DNA of 9,885 nt, taken from NCBI GenBank assembly GCA_023818865.1, contig JAMWDF010000077.1, forward strand, positions 1 to 9,885, written 5' to 3'. Below, piece after piece: positions 1 through 7,604 of this stretch. Under the pieces are notes generated by a model, which did no database searches, was not told where the DNA came from, and saw nothing but the letters and a program-made list of their open reading frames with translations. Origin of the DNA: Candidatus Omnitrophota bacterium. GTDB taxonomy: Bacteria; Ratteibacteria; UBA8468; B48-G9; DSTR01. Position 1 is the first letter of the stretch. Every line of letters starts with the position of its first letter. Made by a program: the position numbers and the translations under genes.

Positions 1-3000
1 GCGACCAGCGACCCAATTCCGGCTATTGGTTTCAATGTTTGTGACCTGGCGGCTTCTACCACCCTAACTAGTGTCAGGTTGTACTTTAATCCAGTTTCTC
101 CTTCAGTGCCCACTCCGGACCAGGCTTTAGCTCCGATTACCCCTACCAACACCAGCGGAATCTCACTCTGGAGAGATGACGGAGACGGGCTGTTTAACTC
201 CAGCACTGACACCTTAATTCCACTGGTGTCCATTGGTTGGCAGTCTGACACTACTAACCGGATCGTTGGTCAAGCGGCTGGAGAGGGGGCTCAGTTAACC
301 TTGTTTAAGGATACTGATAAGGTGTGCTGGTACGATTTTGACGGCAACGGTATCTGGAGCGCTGGAGATGCTTTATGGATTGATAACGATGGCGATAACA
401 CTTATGATAACGGCGAATTAGTCCTGGCTGGCAGTATCGTGGCAGGAACAAAAGGAGTTCTGGTTTCTTCGGCAGAATTTGGTTTTGCTTACCGTGATGG
501 CAATATCAACGGTCAGTATGACCCTGCTTCACCACCAGAAAATGGAGAAGGCATTTACTTTCTTGGCCGGGGCAGAAGTATTGTCGGCCGCTACCTTGAC
601 CTTTGCCTGATCACTCCGGAACCATTACCAACTAGCTACAACCAGAATGGACCAAGGTACTTCATTGCTTTCCGGACAGGAGAAAATATGAAGTACAAAG
701 ACGCTTTTAGTTTCTCTCTGCCAGCCAACGCGCTCACCTTCTCCAACGGCATTTCTTACGGAGATACCAACCTGACCACCAACTCTATCACCGGCCGGTT
801 GCCTGTCTTCCTCACTGACCTGGTGCCGGGAAATGACACCATCTCCCGCTCAGAGCAAAAACCGATTATTAGGATTCACGCTTACGATAACACTCCTGCG
901 GAAAACAATTATCTCAAGGAAGTCAATGTTTATTTCACCGGAACAAATGTTACTTCTGACTTGGCTGCCTTAGGTATTACCAACGATAGCGGCGTGGCGC
1001 TTTACCGAGATACCGGAAACGGTGTCTTTTCCAGCCAGTTTGACACGTTTGTTGCGCCCACCAGTATTACCTGGATTGGCGGCAACCGGGTGCGAATGAC
1101 CTTTGGTAACAATTCCAACACCTTGATTCCGGACACACCTGGCACCTATTTCTTTATTGTCCTTAAAGGAAGCTCAGTGGCGACCCTGGGCAACAGTTTA
1201 CGAGCGGAAATCCGGTCTGTCTGTTCCAGTCCAACTGGGGAAGGATTAAAGTTTGTCACGGCTACTGGAACCCAGCATCTTTCTGGCGAATATCTCCTTG
1301 GTAGCCAGTTGCGCGTGGTGGGTCCGGCAATGACTGTGGCGCCAGATAATCTTGACTTCGGGTTTACTACTGGAACTTTAACCTTCACTGTTTCCAATAC
1401 CGGCATAGGTTCGCTTAACTGGAGTCTGGGCACTCCTTCTTATCAGCAAGGTTCTGACTGGATATTAAGTGCTATGCCGAGTAATGGGGTCTTGGCCGGA
1501 GGGAATTCAGTCATCGTTACAGTAACTGTTTCCAGAAATGGATTGGCTGCCGGTAACTATACCGCCACTATCCCGGTAACCAGTAATGTCAACAACACCG
1601 CAGTCATTGTTACGATGAAGGTGGCTAATCCGGAACTTTTTGTCAGCCCTGACACTTTGGATTTTGGAGCTAGTTTGACTTCTCTTCAGTTGAGCATCAA
1701 GAACACCGGTGGCGGGGTCTTGAATTGGACGGTTACCAATAACTCAGATTCACCGTGGATTACCAGTATTAATCCTAATTCTGGGACGGCTACCACTGAG
1801 ACAGATACTGTAGTCATTGAAGTCAACCGCCAGGGATTAGCCGTGGGCACCTACAACGGAAGTCTCAAAGTAGCGGCTAATAGCCAAGAGATTATCATCC
1901 CGGTGCGGCTGGTCGTTACACCTAATTTGACAGTGAACCCGGCTACTCTGAATTTTGGTACAGCCACTAATACCATGAGTTTCAACCTGGGTAATGCTGG
2001 AACTGGTTCGGTGGCTTGGCTTTCTACTATTATCTACCAACAGGGGAGTGACTGGATTACCAGCCTTGTCCCCGAAAATGGTTTTGTCAGCAGTAGTCCG
2101 GTTCAAGTTAGTGTCACAGTCAACCGGACTGGTCTTGTTCCCGGACTAACTTATAATGCCACCATTAGGATTAACGACGATTCTTACACCGAAACCGAAA
2201 CAGTGAATGTGATTGTTTCGGTGGCAGAAGGTCCGTCAAGTTTCGCTCCGGGTAAGATCGCCGCCGGCCAGTTCCATTCTCTCGGCATCAAACGGGATGG
2301 CAGCCTCTGGGCCTGGGGAAGAAATAATAACGGACAGTTAGGTGATGGGACGACCAATGACGCTCTGGTACCTGTTCGCCTTGGTATTGCCACTGACTGG
2401 ACTATGGTAGCCGCTGGGCACTCTCATTCCTTAGCGATTAAAACAGCCGGTACCCTTTGGGCATGGGGCGTTAACAACTATGGTCAGTTAGGTGACGGCA
2501 CAGCGTCTACCAGACTTTCTCCGGTGCAAATTGGCTTAGACAATGATTGGGTAGCAGTGGCCGCTGGTTCAGCCCACACGATGGCCCTTAAGGCTGACGG
2601 TTCTCTCTGGGCGTGGGGACAGAATAGTTACGGTCAGTTAGGGGATGGCACCACTGTTACGCGTTACTCACCGGTAAGAATCGGAACAGACAATAACTGG
2701 GTGGCGATTGCCTGCGGCTGGTTCCATACTCTGGCTCTGAAGAGCGATGGAACATTATATTCCTGGGGAAATAATGCTTATGGCCAATTGGGTCGGCAGA
2801 GTACGCCTGACAACTTCTCTCGGCCGGTGAAAATAGGTATTGAAACCAACTGGAGCAAAATTTCTGCCGGCTGGTACCATTCAGCAGCGATTAAGAGCAA
2901 TGGACTAATGTATACCTGGGGGGCAAATGATTACGGACAGTTAGGCAATGGTACTGTTCTGCCAGCTTCTTCGCCCACTCAGGTCAACAGTGATACCTCC

Positions 3001-4542
3001 TGGCAGACGGTAGAAGCCGGTTGGGCCCATACCCTGGCCATCAAGAAAGATGGTTCGCTCTGGGCCTGGGGCAATAATACCTATGGTCAGTTGGGTGTTT
3101 CCGATGAGGTTAACAGCGAGACTATGAATAAATTCCCCAACCGGGTAGGGTTGCAAAATGACTGGGTTTCCATTGCCGCCGGTGGTCAACACTCTCTCGG
3201 TCTGCGCTATGACGGAGCCAACGGCACCCTCTGGGCCTGGGGAAGTAATGCTTATGGCCAGCTAGGTGATGGGACGCAAAGCAACAAGAGTACCCCTGTT
3301 CAGGTGGGTACGGCGACTGATTGGCGAAGTATGAAAGGTGGGGGCAGCTATGCGGCTGGTTTGAAGACCGATGGCAGTCTCTGGGTCTGGGGAGAAAACC
3401 AAGCTGGCCAGTTAGGGGACGGAAGCACCGCCAGCAAGAACGAGCCAGTGCCACTGCCTGGAGACAGAAAATGGAGTCAGATGTCCTTAGGGAATAGTCA
3501 TACCCTGGCTATCTCTTCTGATGGGAAACTCTGGGCTTGGGGAGAGAATACCAGTGGCCAGTTAGGTGATGGAAGCACAATCAATCGCCAAGAGCCGGTA
3601 CTTATCAACAGCCAGACCTGGCAGACTATTTCTGCTGGTAGGAAACATAGCGCGGCTATCAGAAGCGATGGAACCCTTTGGACCTGGGGTGACAATACTT
3701 ATGGCCAGTTAGGCGATGGAACGACTTTAAACTCGTCTGTGCCGATAAAGATTGGAAATGCGGTTAACTGGAAGACTGTATCCTGCGGCGGAAAGCACAC
3801 GGTTGCGCTGAAGACCGATGGCAGTCTCTGGACTTGGGGAGACAATAGCAGTGGACAACTAGGTGATGGTACCTACCTTGACCGGCTGGTTCCGGTGCGG
3901 GTTGGGTTTGATACTGATTGGGTGGCGGTCTCTGCCGGTGCCAATTACTCTTTGGCTCTGAAGGCAAACGGGAGTTTGTGGGCCTGGGGTTCTAACTGGT
4001 ATGGTCAGTTAGGCGATGGAACAACGGTTGACCGACCTTACCCGGTGCCTGTTAGTCTCACTGGCGATTGGATTGCCATCAGTGCTGGTGAAAGCCACAG
4101 CGCTGCCCTGAAGAAGGACGGGACTATCTGGACCTGGGGACACAATGCTTACGGAAAGCTGGGGGATGGTTCTACCACTGACCGGCTGACACCGGTCAAA
4201 GTCGGCGAGGCAACAAACTGGGTTTCTGTTTCCACCGCGGAAACCGCTACCTTGGCTGTGAAGACAGACGGCTCCCTCTGGTTCTGGGGACAGTTGTCAC
4301 CCAAGGTCACGCTTGATACCGCAGATAAGTTAACTCCGGTGCCTGTTCTTTGGAACGGCAAGTCTGACATAAATGGCGATGGAGTGATTGATATCCTGGA
4401 TGTAATGCTCTGCCTGCGGATGAGTCTGGGAATTGATATCGCCAAACCAGCGGTGGCAGATCTGGATGGCGATAACACCGTTACCATCCTGGATGTAATT
4501 AGGCTTCTCCGCCAAGCCATTTCTGTCAAGGACGGTCCTTGA
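1..4542 (+). CDS. Giant secreted BACON / RCC1-propeller / dockerin protein, 5'-partial
   Basis: The frame is open from base 1 to the TGA at 4540-4542 with no stop, so the N-terminus and any signal peptide lie outside the window. The TTG at 79 is only the first start-like codon, not a credible start: the reading frame before it continues with similar sequence. In order the protein shows Asp-rich modules (about 150-1300), three BACON-like Ig domains (about 1330-2235), fourteen RCC1 blades (about 2250-4350) and a type I dockerin (4363-4530). There is no enzyme motif. Known members of these families act as adhesion or interaction scaffolds, so an extracellular or surface-bound binding role is inferred. 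The dockerin implies docking to a cohesin protein encoded elsewhere. The gene converges on the operon on the opposite strand and overlaps its last gene by 17 bp, inside a palindrome. Domain calls are firm; the biological role and the ligand are unknown. Confidence 0.93.
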   Translation, partial: ATSDPIPAIGFNVCDLAASTTLTSVRLYFNPVSPSVPTPDQALAPITPTNTSGISLWRDDGDGLFNSSTDTLIPLVSIGWQSDTTNRIVGQAAGEGAQLTLFKDTDKVCWYDFDGNGIWSAGDALWIDNDGDNTYDNGELVLAGSIVAGTKGVLVSSAEFGFAYRDGNINGQYDPASPPENGEGIYFLGRGRSIVGRYLDLCLITPEPLPTSYNQNGPRYFIAFRTGENMKYKDAFSFSLPANALTFSNGISYGDTNLTTNSITGRLPVFLTDLVPGNDTISRSEQKPIIRIHAYDNTPAENNYLKEVNVYFTGTNVTSDLAALGITNDSGVALYRDTGNGVFSSQFDTFVAPTSITWIGGNRVRMTFGNNSNTLIPDTPGTYFFIVLKGSSVATLGNSLRAEIRSVCSSPTGEGLKFVTATGTQHLSGEYLLGSQLRVVGPAMTVAPDNLDFGFTTGTLTFTVSNTGIGSLNWSLGTPSYQQGSDWILSAMPSNGVLAGGNSVIVTVTVSRNGLAAGNYTATIPVTSNVNNTAVIVTMKVANPELFVSPDTLDFGASLTSLQLSIKNTGGGVLNWTVTNNSDSPWITSINPNSGTATTETDTVVIEVNRQGLAVGTYNGSLKVAANSQEIIIPVRLVVTPNLTVNPATLNFGTATNTMSFNLGNAGTGSVAWLSTIIYQQGSDWITSLVPENGFVSSSPVQVSVTVNRTGLVPGLTYNATIRINDDSYTETETVNVIVSVAEGPSSFAPGKIAAGQFHSLGIKRDGSLWAWGRNNNGQLGDGTTNDALVPVRLGIATDWTMVAAGHSHSLAIKTAGTLWAWGVNNYGQLGDGTASTRLSPVQIGLDNDWVAVAAGSAHTMALKADGSLWAWGQNSYGQLGDGTTVTRYSPVRIGTDNNWVAIACGWFHTLALKSDGTLYSWGNNAYGQLGRQSTPDNFSRPVKIGIETNWSKISAGWYHSAAIKSNGLMYTWGANDYGQLGNGTVLPASSPTQVNSDTSWQTVEAGWAHTLAIKKDGSLWAWGNNTYGQLGVSDEVNSETMNKFPNRVGLQNDWVSIAAGGQHSLGLRYDGANGTLWAWGSNAYGQLGDGTQSNKSTPVQVGTATDWRSMKGGGSYAAGLKTDGSLWVWGENQAGQLGDGSTASKNEPVPLPGDRKWSQMSLGNSHTLAISSDGKLWAWGENTSGQLGDGSTINRQEPVLINSQTWQTISAGRKHSAAIRSDGTLWTWGDNTYGQLGDGTTLNSSVPIKIGNAVNWKTVSCGGKHTVALKTDGSLWTWGDNSSGQLGDGTYLDRLVPVRVGFDTDWVAVSAGANYSLALKANGSLWAWGSNWYGQLGDGTTVDRPYPVPVSLTGDWIAISAGESHSAALKKDGTIWTWGHNAYGKLGDGSTTDRLTPVKVGEATNWVSVSTAETATLAVKTDGSLWFWGQLSPKVTLDTADKLTPVPVLWNGKSDINGDGVIDILDVMLCLRMSLGIDIAKPAVADLDGDNTVTILDVIRLLRQAISVKDGP
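150..1300 (+). other. N-terminal Asp/Gly-rich modules of the giant protein, partly repeated
   Basis: Two related segments are visible. Near 157-222 the protein reads ISLWRDDGDGLFNSSTDT, and near 991-1056 it reads GVALYRDTGNGVFSSQFDT. Both are followed by a short beta-rich stretch, so they look like diverged copies of one module. Between them, about 331-411, is a dense series of D-x-D-G-x-G type turns (YDFDGNG, then WIDNDGDNTYDNGE), which resembles Ca-binding loops in secreted bacterial proteins. A further similar turn (YRDGNINGQYDP) lies near 490-530. I do not recognise a named domain. Calcium binding is inferred from the Asp spacing alone. Confidence 0.6.
1330..2235 (+). other. Three tandem BACON-like Ig-fold domains
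   Basis: Three consecutive units of about 100 residues begin near 1330, 1630 and 1920. Each opens with a V-x-P-x-x-L-x-F-G strand (VAPDNLDFG, VSPDTLDFG, VNPATLNFG). A S-x-x-N-x-G-x-G-x-x-x-W segment follows, then (D/P)-W-I/L with the S/N-P-x-x-G turn, and finally R-x-G-L-x-x-G-x-Y near the end. This is the pattern of BACON domains, which in known proteins act as carbohydrate- or mucin-associated spacers or binding modules. Units 1 and 3 are closest: both carry YQQGSDWI before the turn. Which ligand, if any, they bind cannot be read from the sequence. Confidence 0.8.
2250..4350 (+). other. Array of fourteen RCC1 (ATS1-type) beta-propeller repeats
   Basis: The signature [LMI]-[WY]-x-W-G-x-N-x-x-G-[QK]-L-G-D-G recurs with the x-W-G codons starting at 2311, 2461, 2611, 2761, 2914, 3064, 3235, 3385, 3535, 3682, 3832, 3982, 4132 and 4282. 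The step is 150 nt in ten of thirteen cases, that is 50 residues per blade. Exceptions are 153, 171 and 147 nt; the 171-nt step reflects extra residues in blades 6-7 (VSDEVNSETMN and YDGANG). Blade 14 keeps LWFWG but has lost N-x-x-G-Q-L-G. RCC1 folds close with seven blades, so fourteen fit two successive propellers, 1-7 and 8-14. This repeat is protein-level: codons differ between copies, apart from a 23-nt identity at 3362-3384 and 3809-3831. Confidence 0.93.
4363..4530 (+). other. C-terminal type I dockerin domain
   Basis: Two EF-hand-like loops with a following helix are clear. Loop 1 is DINGDGVIDILD followed by VMLCLRMSLGI, and loop 2 is DLDGDNTVTILD followed by VIRLLRQAI. Asp/Asn occupy the 1, 3, 5 and 12 positions expected for Ca coordination in both loops; loop 2 has N in place of the usual glycine at position 6 and T at position 9. 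Dockerins bind cohesin modules in a calcium-dependent way. No cohesin is encoded in this window. The domain ends only a few codons before the stop, and those last codons come from the palindrome. Confidence 0.92.
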
Positions 4543-4546
4543 CAGA
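4522..4546. repeat. Perfect palindrome spanning the stop codons of two convergent genes (copy 1)
   Basis: Two 12-nt arms, 4522-4533 and 4535-4546, are exact reverse complements around the single base at 4534. The core is GTCAAGGACGGTCCTTGAC (4525-4543), which is found again at 6288-6306 on the other strand. The + strand gene ends in it with GTC AAG GAC GGT CCT TGA, and the - strand gene ends in it with GTC AAG GAC CGT CCT TGA, so one element supplies both stops. Transcribed from either side it would form a strong hairpin. It could therefore act as a two-way terminator, although no T-tract follows on either strand, so a classical intrinsic terminator is not supported. Confidence 0.9.
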
Positions 4547-6649
4547 GGAGAGCAACTGAAGGAAGTCAGCCGGCACTCTTAAGCCAAGTTCCTGGGCTTT
4601 CCGCACATCTTCCCTTGCCTGCTGATAATTCCTCAGATTAAAATAAGCCACGGCTCGGTTGAAATGGGCCACGGAATGGCCTGGGTCTATTTTCAGAGCC
4701 GCATTATAATCAGCAATTGCTTTATCATATTCCTTTTTTTCCAGGTAGATGTTACCCCGGTTGTTATAAGGACCGGCGTTATCCGGTTGAAGGGAAATCG
4801 CTCGGGTAAAATCTTCAATTGCTTTCTCTATTTCGCCCAGAAACCGGTAGGTAGTAGCCCGGTTGGTGTAGGCGTCAAAGTAGTCAGGCTTCAGTTCAAT
4901 GGCTTTAGTATAAAACTTAATCGCCTTCTCTTTGTTCCCTTTCTCTTCCCAAGCACTACCCAAGTTAAAATAGGCTTCAGGCAGGCGGGGATTCAAACTT
5001 AGGGCTTTCTCACAATCAGCGATTGCCAGCTCATACTGCCCCATCCTGGTGTAAGTAGAAGCCCGGTTGTTATAAGCGGCTGCACTGTCCGGAAGAAGTT
5101 CTATTGACTTTCTGTGATGAAATAATGCTTTCTGGTAGTCATTCAGTTGGGCGTACAGAGCAGCAACATTTATGTGAACGTCGGCGGTATCTGGATTAAT
5201 CTTCAAAGCAGTGAGAAAATCCTTCAGGGCTGCTTGAAGATTACCTGTTTCCATAAAAGCCCGGCCGCGATTGAGGTAAAGAGGGTAAAAACGAGGACCG
5301 TAAAAAATGCCTCTGGTAACAACAGAGATGGCTTGACGGTAACGCCCGCGATTATTGTATACCGCGGCCAAATTATTCAGCACCCGGGGTTTGTTAGGAC
5401 TTTTGGAGGCGGTATCTAACCAGAGGCTAAGGTCATCAGCCCAAAGGCAATTTCGTTGGTAGCTAGCCAAAGAGTAACCAATCACTAACAGACTGATCGC
5501 TGCCAAAGCCAATCTTTTTAATCCATGTTTCTGGCACCACCAGAATCCTCCGGTTATCACCAGGGCATAACCTACTACCGGAAGATAAAGTCGGTGCTCA
5601 AAAATGAGGTCAGCAATAGGGATGAAGCTAGACTCAACACTCAGGGCCAGAAAAAACCAGATTACGCCAAAAACTGCCAGCCTTTCCCCCTTCTGCCATG
5701 CAGCCGTCGCCAAAAAAGCAATAATCAAGAGCAAGAGAAAACTGGCGATTATCGGTAGGTGAAAAAAACTGTGAAATAAAGTGTACTGGTAATCCAGCCT
5801 TTGGTTTAACGGAAAAATCAGCAATCGGAGGTAGGTAACCATGACTCTCAACTGAGTGAAAAAGTAGTGAAATGGTGAAATTACTCCAGCCGGTTCAGCC
5901 AGCCGAGCCAATTCCCCCAGGTTAATGTTTCTTTTCGCTGAAGCCAACAGCCCAGGAATTACCAGCATGGTAAGAAGGAAAAGGAAATGGTGCTTCAATC
6001 TTGTTCTCCTTTCAATTTCTGGGAAAAACATTCGGTCCATTACCAGCAGCATGAGCGGCAGAGTGAAGAAAATTTCTTTGGTGAACATTCCGGTAACAGT
6101 GGTGATAAACGCAGCCAGGTACCACCATGTTTTTTTCCCTTTACTCTGCCGGTATTTCAGGAAAAAAATCGTGGCTAAAATATAAAAAAAAGTGGCTAAA
6201 CTGGTGGCTCGCTGGACAATGTAACTCACAGCCTGAGTCTGTACTGGATGAACCAGGAAGACTAGCGCAGCAGTAAAAGACACCCCCGTCAAGGACCGTC
6301 CTTGACGAACAAGAAGGTAGACCAGGAGCCAGACAAGCAAAGTATTCACCAGATGGAGACAGGTGTTAAAAAGGTGATAAGAAAAAGTTTTCTCGGCAGA
6401 AATGTGCCAGTTTAACGCGAAAGTCAGGTAAGTCAAGAACCGGCTCCGAGTAAAATTCCAGATGGATTTAAGGTTAAAAAGCTGGATTGCCCTATTGGTC
6501 AGGATAGAATAATAGTCATCAAAGATAAACGGACCATGCAGAGAAGGCCGGTAAAGCAAAAAGCCAGCCACCAGAAGGCTAAAGGCCAAGAGAAAGGTTC
6601 TTTTCCAGGACCAATCCAGCCGATCAATCTGAAGCGACTTTTTTCCCAT
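4526..6649 (-). CDS. TMTC-like GT-C membrane glycosyltransferase with eight C-terminal TPRs
   Basis: The N-terminal ~400 residues hold about ten to eleven hydrophobic helices. The last part is a run of eight TPRs of 34 residues, with typical A-x-x-x-x-x-x-A-I/L-x-x-Y/F-x-x-A-I/L-x-x-x-P patterns. After the first helix comes FIFDDYYSI, matching the acidic D-D motif in the first outer loop of GT-C enzymes. Further on, FEHRLYLPVVGY matches the E-x-x-L-Y-L-P-x-x-G segment of the TMTC/DUF1736 family, whose animal members are O-mannosyltransferases using dolichyl-P-mannose. Protein or glycan transfer from a lipid-linked sugar is inferred. I chose the ATG at 6649 (707 aa) because it follows the methyltransferase stop as TGA-A-ATG. 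A TTG at 6673 would add eight residues but has no ribosome binding site, and neither start has a good one. The C-terminal VKDRP and the internal RQGRSLT are encoded by palindrome copies. Confidence 0.88.
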   Translation of the reverse strand: MGKKSLQIDRLDWSWKRTFLLAFSLLVAGFLLYRPSLHGPFIFDDYYSILTNRAIQLFNLKSIWNFTRSRFLTYLTFALNWHISAEKTFSYHLFNTCLHLVNTLLVWLLVYLLVRQGRSLTGVSFTAALVFLVHPVQTQAVSYIVQRATSLATFFYILATIFFLKYRQSKGKKTWWYLAAFITTVTGMFTKEIFFTLPLMLLVMDRMFFPEIERRTRLKHHFLFLLTMLVIPGLLASAKRNINLGELARLAEPAGVISPFHYFFTQLRVMVTYLRLLIFPLNQRLDYQYTLFHSFFHLPIIASFLLLLIIAFLATAAWQKGERLAVFGVIWFFLALSVESSFIPIADLIFEHRLYLPVVGYALVITGGFWWCQKHGLKRLALAAISLLVIGYSLASYQRNCLWADDLSLWLDTASKSPNKPRVLNNLAAVYNNRGRYRQAISVVTRGIFYGPRFYPLYLNRGRAFMETGNLQAALKDFLTALKINPDTADVHINVAALYAQLNDYQKALFHHRKSIELLPDSAAAYNNRASTYTRMGQYELAIADCEKALSLNPRLPEAYFNLGSAWEEKGNKEKAIKFYTKAIELKPDYFDAYTNRATTYRFLGEIEKAIEDFTRAISLQPDNAGPYNNRGNIYLEKKEYDKAIADYNAALKIDPGHSVAHFNRAVAYFNLRNYQQAREDVRKAQELGLRVPADFLQLLSSVKDRP
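6287..6307. repeat. Palindrome copy 2, inside the TMTC-like coding sequence
   Basis: Arms of 10 nt, 6287-6296 and 6298-6307, pair perfectly around base 6297. The 19-nt core read on the - strand is GTCAAGGACGGTCCTTGAC, identical to the + strand core of the copy at 4525-4543. Here it is translated without a stop as CGT CAA GGA CGG TCC TTG ACG (RQGRSLT). This falls in a short polar loop between helix ...WLLVYLLV and the next helix starting GVSFTAALVFLVHP. The flanks outside the core differ from copy 1, so this is a dispersed small element rather than a duplication of a larger block. Confidence 0.9.
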
Positions 6650-6650
6650 T

Positions 6651-7604
6651 TCAGGTATGAGGCTTCTGACCAAAAAAGACAGTTAAACTTTGCGGAAAAG
6701 ATAAAGTTTTGATCAGGGCTATTGGCGGTAAACTGAGCAGGGTGAGCCAGCCGGTAAAAAGTCGGTGAAGGACACCCCATTTCTTCTGGGTAAGGACGAA
6801 GTTTCCAGCTGGCCAGAGTGAAAGAGCAATATCAACAGCCAATTCCAACGAAGATACTGGTTGATAGCTGATGGAAGAAAAACCAACTTTGGCCAGAAGA
6901 ATTTTCATCCCTTTCCGGCTGGGAATTCCCAGGTGCCTGGGAGCTTCTTTCACTTGGCTCCAGCGGCCAGAAAAAAGACTGGCTACCAGGCTATCAGCCA
7001 GAGGGATACCCAAAGCTACCCAGCCACCCGGCTTTAAAGCTGCATAGGTCTTTCTGACTAAGACTTCTGGTTCTCTAACATGTTCTAACAGCCAGTAAGC
7101 AATGATAAGGTCATATTCAGCCGGAGGTAAATCCTCCTTTTCCACATCAGCGGCTCTTACCTTTAATCCCAATCGCTCTTTGACGTATTTCACATCTTCT
7201 TCTGAAAAGTCTATTCCCTCTGGTTCAAAACCAGCCTGACGAAACTTCAACAGCCGAAGACCACTCCCGCAACCGACATCCAAAATCTTCCCTTTTTTTA
7301 AGCCGGTCTCTTGGCTAATTAATTTGACACAGCTCCCCAGGACCGGACTGTAAAAAATTTGCCACTCAAGATTGTTCCACAGCTGTCTGAATTTATGGCC
7401 GATTTGTTTCTTAAAAGCATATGCTTCAGGATAAAGCGAAGGAATTTCTTCTGGCGAAGGCAACGGGTGAACCCGAAAAGACCGGCAAAGACAACATTGC
7501 CATATTTCATAACGAGCCTGGCTCATATGTAACCGGTCATAAATCCCAGAATAGCGTCTCACCAATTTCTCATGTCCGCAAAAAAGGCACTGGATTACTT
7601 CCAT
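6651..7604 (-). CDS. Class I SAM-dependent methyltransferase with N-terminal Cys4 motif
   Basis: The 317-residue product has the Rossmann motif I ILDVGCGSG at about residues 107-115. The acidic residue after strand 2 is in EGIDFSEEDV (D132). The later motif is YDLIIAYWLLEHV followed by ALKPGGWVALGIP, typical of Methyltransf_11/23 proteins. The first 40 residues carry C6-x2-C9 and C37-x2-C40, a likely small zinc-binding knuckle seen in several sugar- or polyketide-type methyltransferases. A hydrophobic stretch near residues 277-303 may associate with the membrane. Its place between a GT4 enzyme and a membrane glycosyltransferase suggests it methylates a sugar or lipid-linked glycan, but the acceptor is unknown. 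It overlaps the GT4 gene by 10 nt, and its stop is one base from the next ATG. Confidence 0.88.
   Translation of the reverse strand: MEVIQCLFCGHEKLVRRYSGIYDRLHMSQARYEIWQCCLCRSFRVHPLPSPEEIPSLYPEAYAFKKQIGHKFRQLWNNLEWQIFYSPVLGSCVKLISQETGLKKGKILDVGCGSGLRLLKFRQAGFEPEGIDFSEEDVKYVKERLGLKVRAADVEKEDLPPAEYDLIIAYWLLEHVREPEVLVRKTYAALKPGGWVALGIPLADSLVASLFSGRWSQVKEAPRHLGIPSRKGMKILLAKVGFSSISYQPVSSLELAVDIALSLWPAGNFVLTQKKWGVLHRLFTGWLTLLSLPPIALIKTLSFPQSLTVFFGQKPHT

Noticed and set aside
79..81. TTG as the start of the giant protein
   Set aside because: The frame is open from base 1, no ribosome binding site precedes it, and the preceding codons read as ordinary protein sequence. The gene simply enters the window from the left.
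3122..3454. 110-codon open frame on the - strand within the RCC1 region, with others like it at 1146-1433, 1837-2106 and 4149-4529
   Set aside because: They are antisense shadows of a clearly coding frame with strong domain motifs. Their products have no recognisable domain and no ribosome binding site was evident.
2311..4300. 150-nt periodicity resembling a DNA tandem repeat or CRISPR-like array
   Set aside because: Periodicity is at the protein level (RCC1 blades). Nucleotide copies diverge at synonymous sites, and there are no identical short repeats with unique spacers.
4522..4546. Classical rho-independent terminator
   Set aside because: The stem is perfect, but neither strand has a run of T after it and the loop would have to open stem pairs. 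Termination remains possible but not of the standard type.
4664..5002. + strand open frames within the TPR and membrane gene (also 5147-5419, 5525-5758, 5925-6185)
   Set aside because: They lie opposite a well-supported TPR/membrane protein and give unpatterned translations.
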